This document shows, in pieces, positions 10,601 through 17,719 of a stretch of 64,000 nt of DNA (its first letter is position 1; the number at the start of each line of letters is the position of its first letter). The notes beneath the pieces are model-generated. The model saw only the letters and a list, made by a program, of their open reading frames with translations, was not told the DNA's origin and did not search any database. The translations under genes and the position numbers were made by a program. Source of the stretch: a bacterium (GTDB lineage Bacteria; AUK180); the NCBI GenBank assembly GCA_023144005.1, contig JAGLGN010000020.1:62001-126000 (forward strand). The letters are read 5' to 3'.

Positions 10601-11022
10601 GCTTATTCAAATTGAACCGTGACAGGGATGCGGTCATTGAATCATTCTACAATCTGGTCGATATCGATTCTGATATACTCATCATTGAATTCGCAAAAAC
10701 ACTTTTACACAAGGATAAAAAACCCTATGCGGCATATGAAGTGATCAAGGACCGCATAGATAAGGACAAGCCTAATATTGAACTCCTCTACTTGTACTTA
10801 AGTGCCGTGGGAGAAGTGAATCTTGATGTCGATATTTCATCAATGATAAATTGGATCAAGGAGATAACAGATAAGGAGCAGAATCCCAAACTACTGGAAG
10901 CGATGGGGATCTACTACTATAAAAAGGGTAATTACATTTCAAGCTCGTCCTATTTGCAGAAGGCGATAACAGTAAATCCTGACTCCGATACTGCCATCTA
11001 TTACCTCTCCCTTCTTAAATGA
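1606..11022 (+). CDS. Giant tetratricopeptide-repeat protein (3138 aa)
   Basis: Almost the whole protein reads as degenerate 34-residue helical hairpins with TPR spacing, for example the YPEASGFYKRIISVGYKDTE and YDEALARFNAILEKEPKDFE types. There is room for up to roughly 90 units. I see no signal peptide, membrane segment or catalytic domain, so it is probably a very large cytoplasmic scaffold. It has no SD sequence, and the -10 box directly before the ATG suggests a leaderless mRNA. It is first in a seven-gene operon and overlaps the VanZ-like gene by 4 nt. The proteins that follow are a two-component pair and exported proteins, so an envelope-related assembly role is possible but only inferred. 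No frameshift or stop interrupts its 9.4 kb. Confidence 0.93.
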   Translation: MGQKEELQIYLNRVQSKVAGESDYLNAIQIFADLKNFPRVITLSQQGLENFPDEGIFHYWYAFASFYLKKFEAAFTSVNLAVNNNTEHLDSILLGYRISIESSDPDNALIFLKLGADRFPDESEMHQTIFDFFDNNGEFVSNHVNLITSVYANGEKRLGKFLLDTFYSGKITTEQALDVYIENFSQKSDDKDFSRFVCSIIIKDERTDKPALSVLQGVYDSGNKSKAVVGYLSDVSAAKGAWGDENQILYEHAVELNCATYSVFKLLANKYILLQLKDENSLDVIFQYFLFEPDNKDTITYLIPFVLKKKTYTEDEKNFLKIAFRLFPDNFDIFAKLVENMLFDVNEVIDNLTFLQRYIEEFPQSEAAIKLLGSAYLKLGRKDSEALFIYEKFVRFNSDSLELISILTEYYLSENRRSRLAIIIYEKAFQMGLTSKGLFGILALYYLDNQSITDSNIPIFISVFNNLRKDPQPYSNFLNTLSGAILKKKITITENEFFFESLKDIIKILQPQEDIFYSAFVKLGISLHKIDNDSFEIYKRLIAKFKASKKFLMLLFDAYSSRNVVDEEGRSVMEAIYEKLSESDKQKATLLLSQYYMDNKIKDDFAGGIISKANSLIKDGVKLEGNLEKLVQYAVKNEKKDSETLELYFRYLQINQENPAVFRSACELIVDKAIFEKKFLSIMKKGMELFDDWRELFNHYAVALAKNKIRESDSYPIWERFILSGNKDDSIVIELLSHYINKGTLDRKAERVFSFAMGIGYKNAEILLQYSRILAKDGNYNKLINVISDLIKFDIKEVEDIKFIADTLLFYAKFDVLEKFLGKYSDKSEFILRYKLRNLFYSNKLADNEECLARFVSKYKIKDNNADIYEFYGDFYFYEKRDLKKAIHGYSEYLKMSPNDALILYKATICVLEIGDTYSALKYVKKLLLFREHDIEAQKIAANIHFKLGQYPEASGFYKRIISVGYKDTEILKNYALALFFSQQYYSAIDLFREILTDDPNNQELLLNLAYAYTYIDFKEEAEDTLRKIIDNNPQNKEALFALFAIYLEDVRADEHAEGLFNLVLKMDPENLDALKMLSMIYGKLGRNDERAISIYVKILDYGEPPPEIIKILANKLNEEGSGLHGQFRIKIFSRAVEFFPSNEKYWVSLIDLISEELELEPFTKILEAAYEKKIRISVCAEKLAKLAYDKGEIDKALIYAKTVLAHNPYKSEIYNLVGEILIEKGSLEEAKDVLNNALIYDSGNFYAYLNSAKVMHLMKNFPLALKYLERSLNINKYYLPGILLYAEISVERNINLDNAKNALKFVKDIYQSNWEISYWLAVINNLKGDSELALMQIDEALGFELNLESVLLKAEILKQDGKYQEALDFLNQQKDELNAPELFNALGQLYFDLDDIESSKEAYSLAVSIDPNFIQTQIALAKLHYSVDKDLETAKVEFMNILEFNAENEEAQRFLGKIHYRKKEYKEALKVYMRVFEYLDYEDLKYLTSIYFMRGLFDEVLELAANLIQQRSDDLDVVTILFETYCALQLYDKAIDAFQTLRINDSERAQEYFEKYFGILISSGNYKKLREELQELIKDQRYGAKYAEYFFFLEYILFNTKFEDIKFLLKFLLDKKQDKIDFKKNRDLMLFHILLQENAFSSIDTFIHIFNKEDDTIRFLTAMYYVKSGKEKGALNLLKSFHEYWSRPYFTPFLGYSKKIFVHLKERYRFNRIWEMLANQDIRDEKDYWYKIFLKYAEEKLGEKFLEKNKIDKGLHTLHSRLERYELAKGKKDSDLNSDLFLKMYQLYFFLEGDFKECQKIAKKNDQLPGLLFSKDLFTELAKKKTDNKKIMTLVSKELLIDEVPYFIDFLYEYKIPELAKMTILDADKKKLTEHHSEILYNLYEKGLLEPNKEIEAILSNSRSCNARFLLRNGRYEEAYKTVMEMNYLEFTSPGNCNSVMEAMRVNEDYDQLLTYRFRYIDPSFANDNTNLYSAIALSKFSFEERAHTLLSGIQFDNIEFLNATRDIATENQYPGKQRIENFLSTSPHPKQILELFDLLKDYDRDLLKQFDGSLKEMLPEPMYLQLQGRVIFIEGDMTGALDKLKDSEDYEDLKLIVSLSSGMEAKDIIEKMVAIVNKKKEYYEQYITFLPFSFKEVFLHAARDDLFSLKTQLFELFANLHDLEGKLTVGKELVKFDPTQIYIYKEIFYILRDFKQDYVGSLKILNKMLSLNPKDADLILEKGKLLIQEGREEYALNFLLENKGLSSKILSYIGEINEKRKRPSDAIEIYEQLFDATEDLMYYEKVIQLKYSLELYSEILEMNEKDRRKSDLINYYLGMSLFHLKEYKKANEFLSSIKSPKFPHKDDVVVTMGLIFFNLGDFQRSQSFLEKAIKNKKREDIAWAKFAEILYSKKNIQKAEKTLETAIAKGYTDPSIHLLGAEIYFTMNNKQKLVKQLRILSGATLPDTVQNHLRYGIILHKTGKEEKAESEFLRIIENLQPDNPTALKYLIDIYLKQEAYTRCLPLVTRAFKKEPRGNAFTYASVLYAMGRFDEAREIARNINSDTMEVERFKGKLYYELKSYDEALARFNAILEKEPKDFEAYLYIGKIYYSLFDIPKAIEFLKIAENLDENDFEVLKFLGLAYNKMSDTINTIIFLKKALSLNAKDHETIRELAQLYYSKKRYKEAIKEFSRVIAVKFNLPSVHFQMAKAYRHLGDYDNAEIHVNNALEFTPAEEVFLEEKINILQNLERHSDIVTTLQDFSKNASLDAKLVLTMVESLRKLNRFTAALKIAENYKIPEMAANDFKKEKAILLYQLKKYDEALPLLEELHKNSDSDEVFIILCFTLIEMKNTQRLRTLVKNYKGELLKSEYIPYIRGFIEINDGNKEIALNYFYQSITMNKAFVPAYRRLSDIYIQNSNYVMAIDILHKALAYEDTKKNDLYYFLGYSYLQLNDLFNALKYIKEALKWDYLNSAELTAEIYKALGLFGYGLISMKKLWMEERVNSAFAWKSIIYCLFKLNRDRDAVIESFYNLVDIDSDILIIEFAKTLLHKDKKPYAAYEVIKDRIDKDKPNIELLYLYLSAVGEVNLDVDISSMINWIKEITDKEQNPKLLEAMGIYYYKKGNYISSSSYLQKAITVNPDSDTAIYYLSLLK

Positions 11023-11447
11023 TGAGATCATACAGGATTTTTGCTCTCATCATCATGCTGATGATCTTTACATTGAACGGCCTGCCGGGAGATACCGTCG
11101 GAAGCAAGGGCGTGATACGAATGATGTACGCCGTCATGGCATTTGAGAGAGCTCTTTCCCCATTGGGGTTCGCTTCTTTCCTGATCCCGATGGACGAATC
11201 CGCCGAAATACCGGAGAATGCGGATAAGCTGGTTCACTTCACCTTATACTTTATTCTGTCGATCTTCTTCTTTCGGGGATTCTTCCGGGGAGACAAACAG
11301 GCGGCGGCCCTTTGGCTCTTTGCTATTGCGGATGAACTGCAGCAAATTCCGGTAATGGGGCGCAGTTTTTCCTTATTGGACCTGATGTTTGACACATTGG
11401 GCATAATTTTTGTATACTATTTACTGGATGAAAAGCATAAAAATTAG
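11019..11447 (+). CDS. VanZ-like integral membrane protein
   Basis: A 142-residue membrane protein with an N-terminal hydrophobic helix and further helices around residues 70-90 and 120-138. The VanZ-like signature is visible: DKLVHFTLYFILSIFFFRGF, then ADELQQIPVMGRSFSLLDLM followed by FDTLGI. VanZ of enterococci gives low-level teicoplanin resistance, but most chromosomal relatives have no known function. The start overlaps the giant TPR stop, and the end overlaps the sensor kinase start. It is an in-operon partner of the TPR scaffold and the two-component pair. Confidence 0.8.
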   Translation: MMRSYRIFALIIMLMIFTLNGLPGDTVGSKGVIRMMYAVMAFERALSPLGFASFLIPMDESAEIPENADKLVHFTLYFILSIFFFRGFFRGDKQAAALWLFAIADELQQIPVMGRSFSLLDLMFDTLGIIFVYYLLDEKHKN

Positions 11448-12834
11448 AATTCTCCTTATATTTCTCCTGCCGTCGATCTTCATGATACTGACTCAATGGT
11501 ATTTTATAAATATTTTCATAAAGGATGCATTAGAAAAACAATTAATAAAATTCATCACGCATGTAGGGGAATCAGCAATAAGGGACATCTCCCCCGGAGA
11601 GATGCAGGTCTTCCCGAATTACCCTGAGACCGAGACCTATAAGAACCTGAGAGAGCGCTTATCGGGATACAGGGATAACTTCGCTATTGATAATATTCTT
11701 CTTCTGAACAGCGATAAAAGAGTCATACTTGACCTTTCCGACATGTTCAGAAACGGCGAAGAATTCCTGATGATGGATATAAACGACAAGCAATTCCTGG
11801 CCTTGAAGAACGGACAGATCAAAAAGTCGTCTCTCTATAAGAATATGCAGAACATATACAGCGAAAATGTATATATTCCAATTATCGGGAAAAACGGAGA
11901 CTTCCGGGGAGTGCTTGTGCTCTATGCATCGGTAAAATATTTTACGAGCATCATGAATTTTCAAAGGAAGCTCATTTCTTTCTTTTTAGCAATGGTCATA
12001 ATTCTGATCTTTGTTGTTTATTGGCTCGCCTCTACGATCTCCAATCCCGTTATTCGACTCTCAAAGGTCGTTGACCGTATAGGAATGGGAGAAATGGACA
12101 TACATGTCCCCTACAAGACGCGCGCTGATGAGGTCGGCCATCTGGCAGAAAATATTCAGTCCATGATGACAAAGATCGAGAACAGGGATATGTACATGCG
12201 TCAAATGTCCGCCGGCATAGCTCATGAGATAAGGAATCCCCTCACCTCGATCAAGGGCAATCTCATGCTCATTAAGCGGCGGGTGGACAATGATGATGAT
12301 ACCATGGAGATGCTTGAGGATAATCTGCGCGAGGTAAATGCATTGGAGAACCTTGTAAATGATTTCATGAATTACGCAAAATCGATCAAAATAGAGCTCA
12401 AGACCGGAGAGCTCTCAGATATTATATCAAGAGCTGTCGGGGAAACAATGCCGTTCATGCAGCAGAAGGAGATCGTCCTTTCACAGGATATCTCTACTTG
12501 TGTTCTGGCAGCGGACCAAGACCACCTGAAGCGGGCTTTTGTCAATATCATTAAAAACAGCATTGACGCGGTCCCCATCGGAGGGGAGATCCGCATCAGT
12601 TCAACTCTGAAAGACGGGCTGGTCAGAGTATCTTTCAAGGATTCCGGTGAAGGCATCCCCAAGGATGACCTGATGCAGATATTCGAACCATTCGTAACCT
12701 CGAGGTCCACGGGAACAGGGTTGGGACTCACCATAGTTAAAGAAATAATAGAGAAACATAAGGGAAATATCAAGATAGCTTCGGCTGAAGGCAAAGGCAC
12801 GGAAGTTACCGTCTCATTACCCTTTAGGAGATAA
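11428..12834 (+). CDS. Membrane sensor histidine kinase, NtrB-like class
   Basis: A 468-residue kinase. Two membrane helices (about residues 5-25 and 185-205) bracket an extracytoplasmic sensor of about 160 residues. A HAMP linker follows, then the phospho-accepting His in MSAGIAHEIRNPLTSIKG, the N box AFVNIIKNSIDA and the G2 box TGTGLGLTIVKEI. I chose the ATG at 11428 (MKSIKIRILLIFL) over an upstream in-frame TTG at 11410, which would add six polar residues and lacks a ribosome site. It overlaps the VanZ-like gene by 20 nt, and the response regulator starts 3 nt after its stop. The signal sensed is unknown. Confidence 0.93.
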   Translation: MKSIKIRILLIFLLPSIFMILTQWYFINIFIKDALEKQLIKFITHVGESAIRDISPGEMQVFPNYPETETYKNLRERLSGYRDNFAIDNILLLNSDKRVILDLSDMFRNGEEFLMMDINDKQFLALKNGQIKKSSLYKNMQNIYSENVYIPIIGKNGDFRGVLVLYASVKYFTSIMNFQRKLISFFLAMVIILIFVVYWLASTISNPVIRLSKVVDRIGMGEMDIHVPYKTRADEVGHLAENIQSMMTKIENRDMYMRQMSAGIAHEIRNPLTSIKGNLMLIKRRVDNDDDTMEMLEDNLREVNALENLVNDFMNYAKSIKIELKTGELSDIISRAVGETMPFMQQKEIVLSQDISTCVLAADQDHLKRAFVNIIKNSIDAVPIGGEIRISSTLKDGLVRVSFKDSGEGIPKDDLMQIFEPFVTSRSTGTGLGLTIVKEIIEKHKGNIKIASAEGKGTEVTVSLPFRR

Positions 12835-12837
12835 TAT

Positions 12838-14229
12838 ATGGAAAAGATCCTTCTCGTTGACGACAATCAACCGATCCGCAGGATGATAAAGAGGCTTTTT
12901 GCAGACAAGAAGTATCTCTTTCATGAAGCGGAGACCTTGAAGGGAGCCGTCGGGCATCTGGAAAAGGATAAATATGACCTTATCATTACTGACCTTAAGC
13001 TTCCCGATGGGGATGGTATTGAACTTCTGAAGCAGAGAAATGCCAATGATATGGAGTCTGAGATCATAATCATCACCGCATACGGGGATGTTGAAACTGC
13101 CGTAAAGGCCATGAAAGACGGGGCTTTCGACTTCATCATCAAGCCCTTGAATATCGATGAATTCGAGATCAAGGTAGAAAAAGCCCTTGAGAAGGTCGCC
13201 CTCACACAGGATAATGAACGTCTTAGAGAGACCATAAATATAATGGCGGATAATGAAAGCGAGGATTATAATTTTTCTGAGATCAAAGGTGGGTCCAAAG
13301 AATTAGTAGAGGTGATGGAACTTGTAAAAAAGGTAAGCCACTCTACCGCCGCTGTGCTGATCACCGGCGAATCAGGAGTTGGAAAAGAACTTGTAGCCAG
13401 AGCCATCCATTTTAATTCAGATCGATGCAATAAACCCTTTGTCCGTGTGAATTGCGCGGTTTTTTCGGAAGGGATATTGGAATCGGAACTCTTCGGACAT
13501 GAAAAGGGAGCGTTTACAGGCGCGATGAATAAACGTTTGGGAAGATTTGAGATCGCTGACGGCGGCACGATCTTTCTTGACGAGATCGGAGACCTGCCGG
13601 CCAATACACAGGTAAAACTCCTTCAGGTCCTTCAGGAATTTACCTTTGAAAGGGTAGGTGGAAATGTACCCATCTCCATCGATGTAAGGGTTATCGCCGC
13701 GACCAATAAGAACCTTCAGGAGAAGATACTTGACAATACGTTCAGAGAAGATCTCTTCTACAGGATCAATGTGGTACCTGTGCATATTCCCCCGCTCAGA
13801 CAAAGGACAGATGACATCGAACTACTGACCGAGTTCTTCATCGACAAGTTCGCGAGAGAAGGCCAAGATCCAGGGAATAAGCTCACGATATCTCCGGAGG
13901 TCATGGCTGAATTGAAGAAATACGCCTGGCCGGGCAATGTCAGAGAATTAGAACACATCATCGAACGAATGGTAATACTCTGTTCCGGAAATTCTCTTGA
14001 GATCCGGGATATTCCCGTCGAAGTGATAGAGAAAAGGGACATTCCTACAATGAAGAATCTTGATCTTGAAGGAACATTGAAGGAGGTCCTGGAACAATAT
14101 GAGCGGAAGATAATCAAGTATTATCTTGAAAAAGAGAATTACGATAAGCAGCATACCGCAAAAAAACTGGGTGTTAAGCTGAGCACTCTGTACAATAAAA
14201 TTGATAAATATGGCCTGAAAGGAAAATGA
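12838..14229 (+). CDS. Sigma-54-dependent response regulator, NtrC family
   Basis: A 463-residue protein with all three NtrC modules. The receiver (residues 1-120) has phospho-acceptor Asp52 in IITDLKLPDGDG. The AAA+ domain has Walker A GESGVGKE and the sigma-54 contact loop GHEKGAFTGAMNKR. It also has the GGTIFLDEIGDLP Walker B region and the YAWPGNVRELEH motif. The C-terminal Fis-type helix-turn-helix is HTAKKLGVKLSTLYNKIDKY. A good SD sequence (AGGAGAT) precedes the ATG. It is the partner of the adjacent kinase and activates sigma-54 promoters elsewhere. I found no convincing -24/-12 element in the gaps of this window. Confidence 0.95.
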   Translation: MEKILLVDDNQPIRRMIKRLFADKKYLFHEAETLKGAVGHLEKDKYDLIITDLKLPDGDGIELLKQRNANDMESEIIIITAYGDVETAVKAMKDGAFDFIIKPLNIDEFEIKVEKALEKVALTQDNERLRETINIMADNESEDYNFSEIKGGSKELVEVMELVKKVSHSTAAVLITGESGVGKELVARAIHFNSDRCNKPFVRVNCAVFSEGILESELFGHEKGAFTGAMNKRLGRFEIADGGTIFLDEIGDLPANTQVKLLQVLQEFTFERVGGNVPISIDVRVIAATNKNLQEKILDNTFREDLFYRINVVPVHIPPLRQRTDDIELLTEFFIDKFAREGQDPGNKLTISPEVMAELKKYAWPGNVRELEHIIERMVILCSGNSLEIRDIPVEVIEKRDIPTMKNLDLEGTLKEVLEQYERKIIKYYLEKENYDKQHTAKKLGVKLSTLYNKIDKYGLKGK

Positions 14230-14984
14230 AGAAAGCGTTTTGCCTGATCCTTATTCTTGCTGTTTTCACTGTAAATGTCTTTTCTCAAGACAATTACGAT
14301 GAAATAGTTGGAAGGATAAGGCAGATCGAAAAAAATATCTCACGGCATGAAAAAAAGGAACTTTCATACAAAAAGAAGCTGTCGAAATACTCCGAAAGGA
14401 ACGATTTTATTTCCAGAGCCAGACAGCAGAGTTATCTTAATAAGCTCAATAAAATACAGACCCTGCTCTTTCGTGAAAAGAAGTCAAAAAGGGAATTATT
14501 GGAAAAACTTAAACCGATATTAATAGTTACTCTGCGGCAATTGGAAGAGAGCATCATAGAGACCACTGTGAAAAGAGAGCCGGAAAAACTCCTCGTATTG
14601 GGAGAGGAGTATTATGAAACAAAAAAACTCTTCGATTTTTATTTTGAGGAAAAAATTGATATAATCCTAAGTGCCGATGAACCTGAGGATGTGAAGGAAA
14701 TGAAACTTAAACTCATCAGGGAAAGGATCACTTCTTATCAAAAGGATGTTTCAAGGAACATCGCAATGATAGGGAAACTCAACGAGCAGATACTTTTTCT
14801 GGAAGAATCCAATCTGATCTCACCTCAGGGAGAGGACGCCTTGAGGGACTATATTGATTTTGTGAAGCGGACGATCAATTATTTGACAGCGGATGTCAAC
14901 GGGAAGCGCGGAATGCTGGAATTTTATGATAAGCAACTAAGGGAGTTCAAGGAAGGAGAAAGGGATGAGACGGACAATAATTAG
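14226..14984 (+). CDS. Secreted coiled-coil protein, unknown function
   Basis: 252 residues starting with a signal peptide (MKKAFCLILILAVFTVNVFS, then Q). The mature part is almost entirely charged helix with heptad-like Lys/Glu/Leu patterns over residues 25-245, predicting an elongated periplasmic coiled coil. No family recognised. It overlaps the response-regulator stop by 4 nt and the next secreted protein by 20 nt, so it belongs to the giant-TPR operon. A periplasmic spacer or adaptor working with the barrel protein downstream is a guess from context only. Confidence 0.75.
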   Translation: MKKAFCLILILAVFTVNVFSQDNYDEIVGRIRQIEKNISRHEKKELSYKKKLSKYSERNDFISRARQQSYLNKLNKIQTLLFREKKSKRELLEKLKPILIVTLRQLEESIIETTVKREPEKLLVLGEEYYETKKLFDFYFEEKIDIILSADEPEDVKEMKLKLIRERITSYQKDVSRNIAMIGKLNEQILFLEESNLISPQGEDALRDYIDFVKRTINYLTADVNGKRGMLEFYDKQLREFKEGERDETDNN

Positions 14985-15651
14985 TTTTTTGGTGATACTG
15001 TTTTTATCTTCACTGATATTCGGCACAACTACTGAAGCGAAGAAGATAATTGAACAGGACGATAGGCAGGATAAGAGATTGGTTGAGTTTTTGGAAAATG
15101 AATATATCAACTCATTCATTCTTTCGGACAGGACCCTTGGAATAATCGCCAACATCAACGGGAGTTCCTATTATGTTAAACGCATAGAGGATGCGGAAAA
15201 CTTTCAACTGAGACTTATCGACCTTGATACCGGCGCTCAGATCTCATCTTTGCCCTATTTTAAAATGGAGGATTTCACCATAGATCCGACAGGGAATTAC
15301 TACATTATCACACTGGGGAACGGAGAAGTACTGGAGATCCCGGTATGGATGGAATCCAATAGCGTCTGGGAATTGCTTGCGGAATATTCCGGAATACCTA
15401 TTTATCTTGATGACAGGATCATCGGCGTCACCTTATTTCTGACCGACAATATACAATTAAGTCTTTACAGCCCGTTTTACGGACTCTTTAATGTACAATT
15501 CACCAATCTTTCCAATAAGCTTTTTGAGGAGATGAAATTGGATCTCTTCTTTGACCAGGAAACAGAAAGCCTTCTGCTTAAGAAAAAAGAGAATCAGGAA
15601 AAAAAAGAAAAAGATGAAGAAAATATTGAAAAAGAGGTAGTTATTGAATAA
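14965..15651 (+). CDS. Exported protein, unknown function, with charged C-terminal tail
   Basis: 228 residues. The signal peptide is MRRTIISFLVILFLSSLIFG followed by a TTTEA cleavage region. The mature domain (about residues 35-200) is rich in beta-strand-like segments, and the last 25 residues are a Lys/Glu-rich tail. The ATG at 14965 is preceded by AAGGAG and lies inside the end of the coiled-coil gene. The next gene starts at a TTG inside this gene. No family recognised. Position suggests it acts in the periplasm with its two neighbours. Confidence 0.75.
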   Translation: MRRTIISFLVILFLSSLIFGTTTEAKKIIEQDDRQDKRLVEFLENEYINSFILSDRTLGIIANINGSSYYVKRIEDAENFQLRLIDLDTGAQISSLPYFKMEDFTIDPTGNYYIITLGNGEVLEIPVWMESNSVWELLAEYSGIPIYLDDRIIGVTLFLTDNIQLSLYSPFYGLFNVQFTNLSNKLFEEMKLDLFFDQETESLLLKKKENQEKKEKDEENIEKEVVIE

Positions 15652-16726
15652 ATTACATGCCGGCCTCCTCGTACTTCTGCTGACATTCTGCCATGGCGCA
15701 GCATATTCACAGAATTCATTTATTCTTCTCGGAGGGTATGAGAAAACACTCGATACGATGCAGGGAGGATGGAAATTTCAGACCGAAGGAGAGGTGAAAG
15801 ATTTCAAACTATCGCTATCACTTTTCCATCTTGTCCAGTATTCTGACGGTGACATACTTCCAGTATATCAATCCGTCATTGAGGTTTCCAAAGATATTGA
15901 CCTGAACAGGAAGAACTTTCTGAAATTTGAATTCTCCTTTCGCAATCAGGATAATTTCGATCCCCTTCTCTCCGCTAACAGGATAACCCTGCGGGAAAGT
16001 CTTTATCATCTCTTTGATACAAAGAATTATTTCAAATTGCAGCTGATTCAGCAAGGCGCCGACTATCTGCATACGGACATCATTGATTATTACCGTGTGG
16101 GCCTTTTCGCGAAGATCATCCGACGGGCTTCTCTTTCAGATTCGATCTTTCTCTCATTTCAGAGCATGTACACAATGCTGCCGAATTGGGAGATCGAGGA
16201 CGAGAAAAAGCGTTCTGACTTCACTTCTACGATTTTGGTCTCCTTTTCCCGATACCTTACAAGGAATTTGACCTTTACTCTCAAATATCAGATCCTTTAC
16301 AATTATTCCTCTACCAGTGTATCACAGCTTGACATCAAATACTTCTATCTGGATACCCCTGATTCCGAAGAGACAAAGCAATTAACAGCTGACTTCTATA
16401 ATTATTTTCTTCACATCCTTTCTGGAGAGTTCATGCGTTACTTCTCCCGAAATCTGATCGGGAAGTTGTCGCTGGCATTCGAATCCAAAGAATACACACA
16501 AAGAAGAGCGTACAATAAGGAAGGCACTCAGAAGAACGAATTTGAAAGGGATTTCAATTTCACCGGCTCCCTCGCATTGATCTTCAGGAACTTCCCCTTC
16601 AAGCATGTCAATCTTGTGGGCGAATTCAAATATGAGAACAAGAGTTCAAATAATGATTATGACGGCTTTTACTATTACAATATTAAGAAATATGGTTTTA
16701 ATCTGAATTTCTTTTACGAATTCTGA
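15644..16726 (+). CDS. Predicted outer-membrane beta-barrel protein
   Basis: 360 residues with a signal peptide (MNKLHAGLLVLLLTFCHGAA, then YSQ). After it come alternating hydrophobic/polar strands rich in Tyr and Phe, ending in a terminal aromatic strand (FNLNFFYEF). A C-terminal Phe is the classic BAM recognition feature of barrel proteins. The start is TTG at 15644, chosen because AGAGG lies 6 nt upstream; the next ATG would remove the signal peptide. It is the last gene of the operon and converges with pyrK, overlapping it by 13 nt. Substrate or role unknown. Confidence 0.7.
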   Translation: MNKLHAGLLVLLLTFCHGAAYSQNSFILLGGYEKTLDTMQGGWKFQTEGEVKDFKLSLSLFHLVQYSDGDILPVYQSVIEVSKDIDLNRKNFLKFEFSFRNQDNFDPLLSANRITLRESLYHLFDTKNYFKLQLIQQGADYLHTDIIDYYRVGLFAKIIRRASLSDSIFLSFQSMYTMLPNWEIEDEKKRSDFTSTILVSFSRYLTRNLTFTLKYQILYNYSSTSVSQLDIKYFYLDTPDSEETKQLTADFYNYFLHILSGEFMRYFSRNLIGKLSLAFESKEYTQRRAYNKEGTQKNEFERDFNFTGSLALIFRNFPFKHVNLVGEFKYENKSSNNDYDGFYYYNIKKYGFNLNFFYEF

Positions 16727-17475
16727 TCGATCAGCTCATCAAGCGCGAAAACCGGACCATCTGAACATACATATCGAACACCGACGGCCGTTTCTATATT
16801 ACACCCCTTGCAGCTGCCTACACCGCATGCCATAACCGCTTCCATTGAGGCCTGTGTAATGGATGAAAATAAAGTAAAACGCTTTTTGAAGTCAAATACC
16901 ATGCCTAAGGGCCCGCAGATATATATACTGTCATATGTGCCCGAAAAGTGCCGTGTAATGCTCCCCTGACGGCCGTAACTGCCGTCGTCCGTGGATACCG
17001 TAAAATCAGCGCCGCTATGTCTCCAATACTCTACAAGCTGATCCTTGCTCTTTTCACCGTAGAATACATGCGGCCGTATTCCAAGTAGATTCAATTCGGA
17101 AATGAGATAGGCAAAAGGGGCATATCCGATACCCCCCGCGATGATGGCCGCCGATCCGCCTTTATCAGGCAGATCGAATCCATTGCCCAAAGGGCCGATG
17201 ACAGAAACAGTATCACCGAATCTAAGGTCTGACAGCTCCGCGGTACCCGAACCCATTACCCTGAAAAGTATCTTGAAATATCCGGAATCCTTATAGAAAT
17301 AATGAATGGAAATAGGCCTTTTCAAAAAATGGCCTGTTTCACGCGGGGATATCATAATGAATTGGCCCGGCTTCGGAAGAAATGAGCCCTCGGGATCGAA
17401 TTTCATAAGAAAGGTCCCCTTTGCTACCACCTTTTTTTCTATGATGCGGGCTTCAAATTCTTTCATATCTGTCAT
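16714..17475 (-). CDS. pyrK: Dihydroorotate dehydrogenase electron-transfer subunit PyrK
   Basis: 253 residues of normal PyrK size. It has a ferredoxin-reductase-like FAD domain with KRPISIHYFY and an NAD-binding half with AAIIAGGIGYAPF and YICGPLG. The C-terminal [2Fe-2S] ligands are in MACGVGSCKGCNIE plus YVCSDGPVF, giving the four expected Cys. PyrK passes electrons from class 1B PyrD to NAD+. No pyrD is in this window, so the catalytic subunit must be encoded elsewhere or just beyond the known context. It is the last gene of the super-operon. A second in-frame Met three residues on is an alternative start. Confidence 0.93.
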   Translation of the reverse strand: MTDMKEFEARIIEKKVVAKGTFLMKFDPEGSFLPKPGQFIMISPRETGHFLKRPISIHYFYKDSGYFKILFRVMGSGTAELSDLRFGDTVSVIGPLGNGFDLPDKGGSAAIIAGGIGYAPFAYLISELNLLGIRPHVFYGEKSKDQLVEYWRHSGADFTVSTDDGSYGRQGSITRHFSGTYDSIYICGPLGMVFDFKKRFTLFSSITQASMEAVMACGVGSCKGCNIETAVGVRYVCSDGPVFALDELIDQNS

Positions 17476-17522
17476 CTTATCACTCTATCGGCCACCACAG
17501 ATACACCTGATATTTCTCATTA

Positions 17523-17711
17523 CTATTTGTGCAGAGATACAAATCTCGCGATGGACCTGTCCCATGTGCGCTCGACCTCATCCGGAAAATAGCAACCCGG
17601 CAGCTCGCCTCTTTCCCGGTGATAGCGGATACATTCACAGCACTTACCTTTTTTCGAACAGGAATACGAACAATTGCAGTCCTTCAGATTTCTTTCCAGG
17701 TCACATTCCAT
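17523..17711 (-). CDS. Small Cys-rich protein, DUF6485-like
   Basis: 62 residues with eight Cys (positions 3, 12, 14, 18, 24, 25, 27 and 40) plus His31, as in [20 protein letters not shown] and ELPGCYFP. The pattern predicts zinc or Fe-S binding. I believe it matches the DUF6485 family, which has no known function. It lies 8 nt after pyrC and 47 nt before pyrK, inside the nucleotide super-operon. A role linked to the PyrK flavin/Fe-S chemistry is possible but not shown. Confidence 0.8.
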   Translation of the reverse strand: MECDLERNLKDCNCSYSCSKKGKCCECIRYHRERGELPGCYFPDEVERTWDRSIARFVSLHK

Positions 17712-17719
17712 AATTTCTC

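Noticed and set aside
11410-11427. Upstream TTG start of the histidine kinase
   Set aside because: No SD, and it would add polar residues before a typical MKSIKIRILLIF membrane start.
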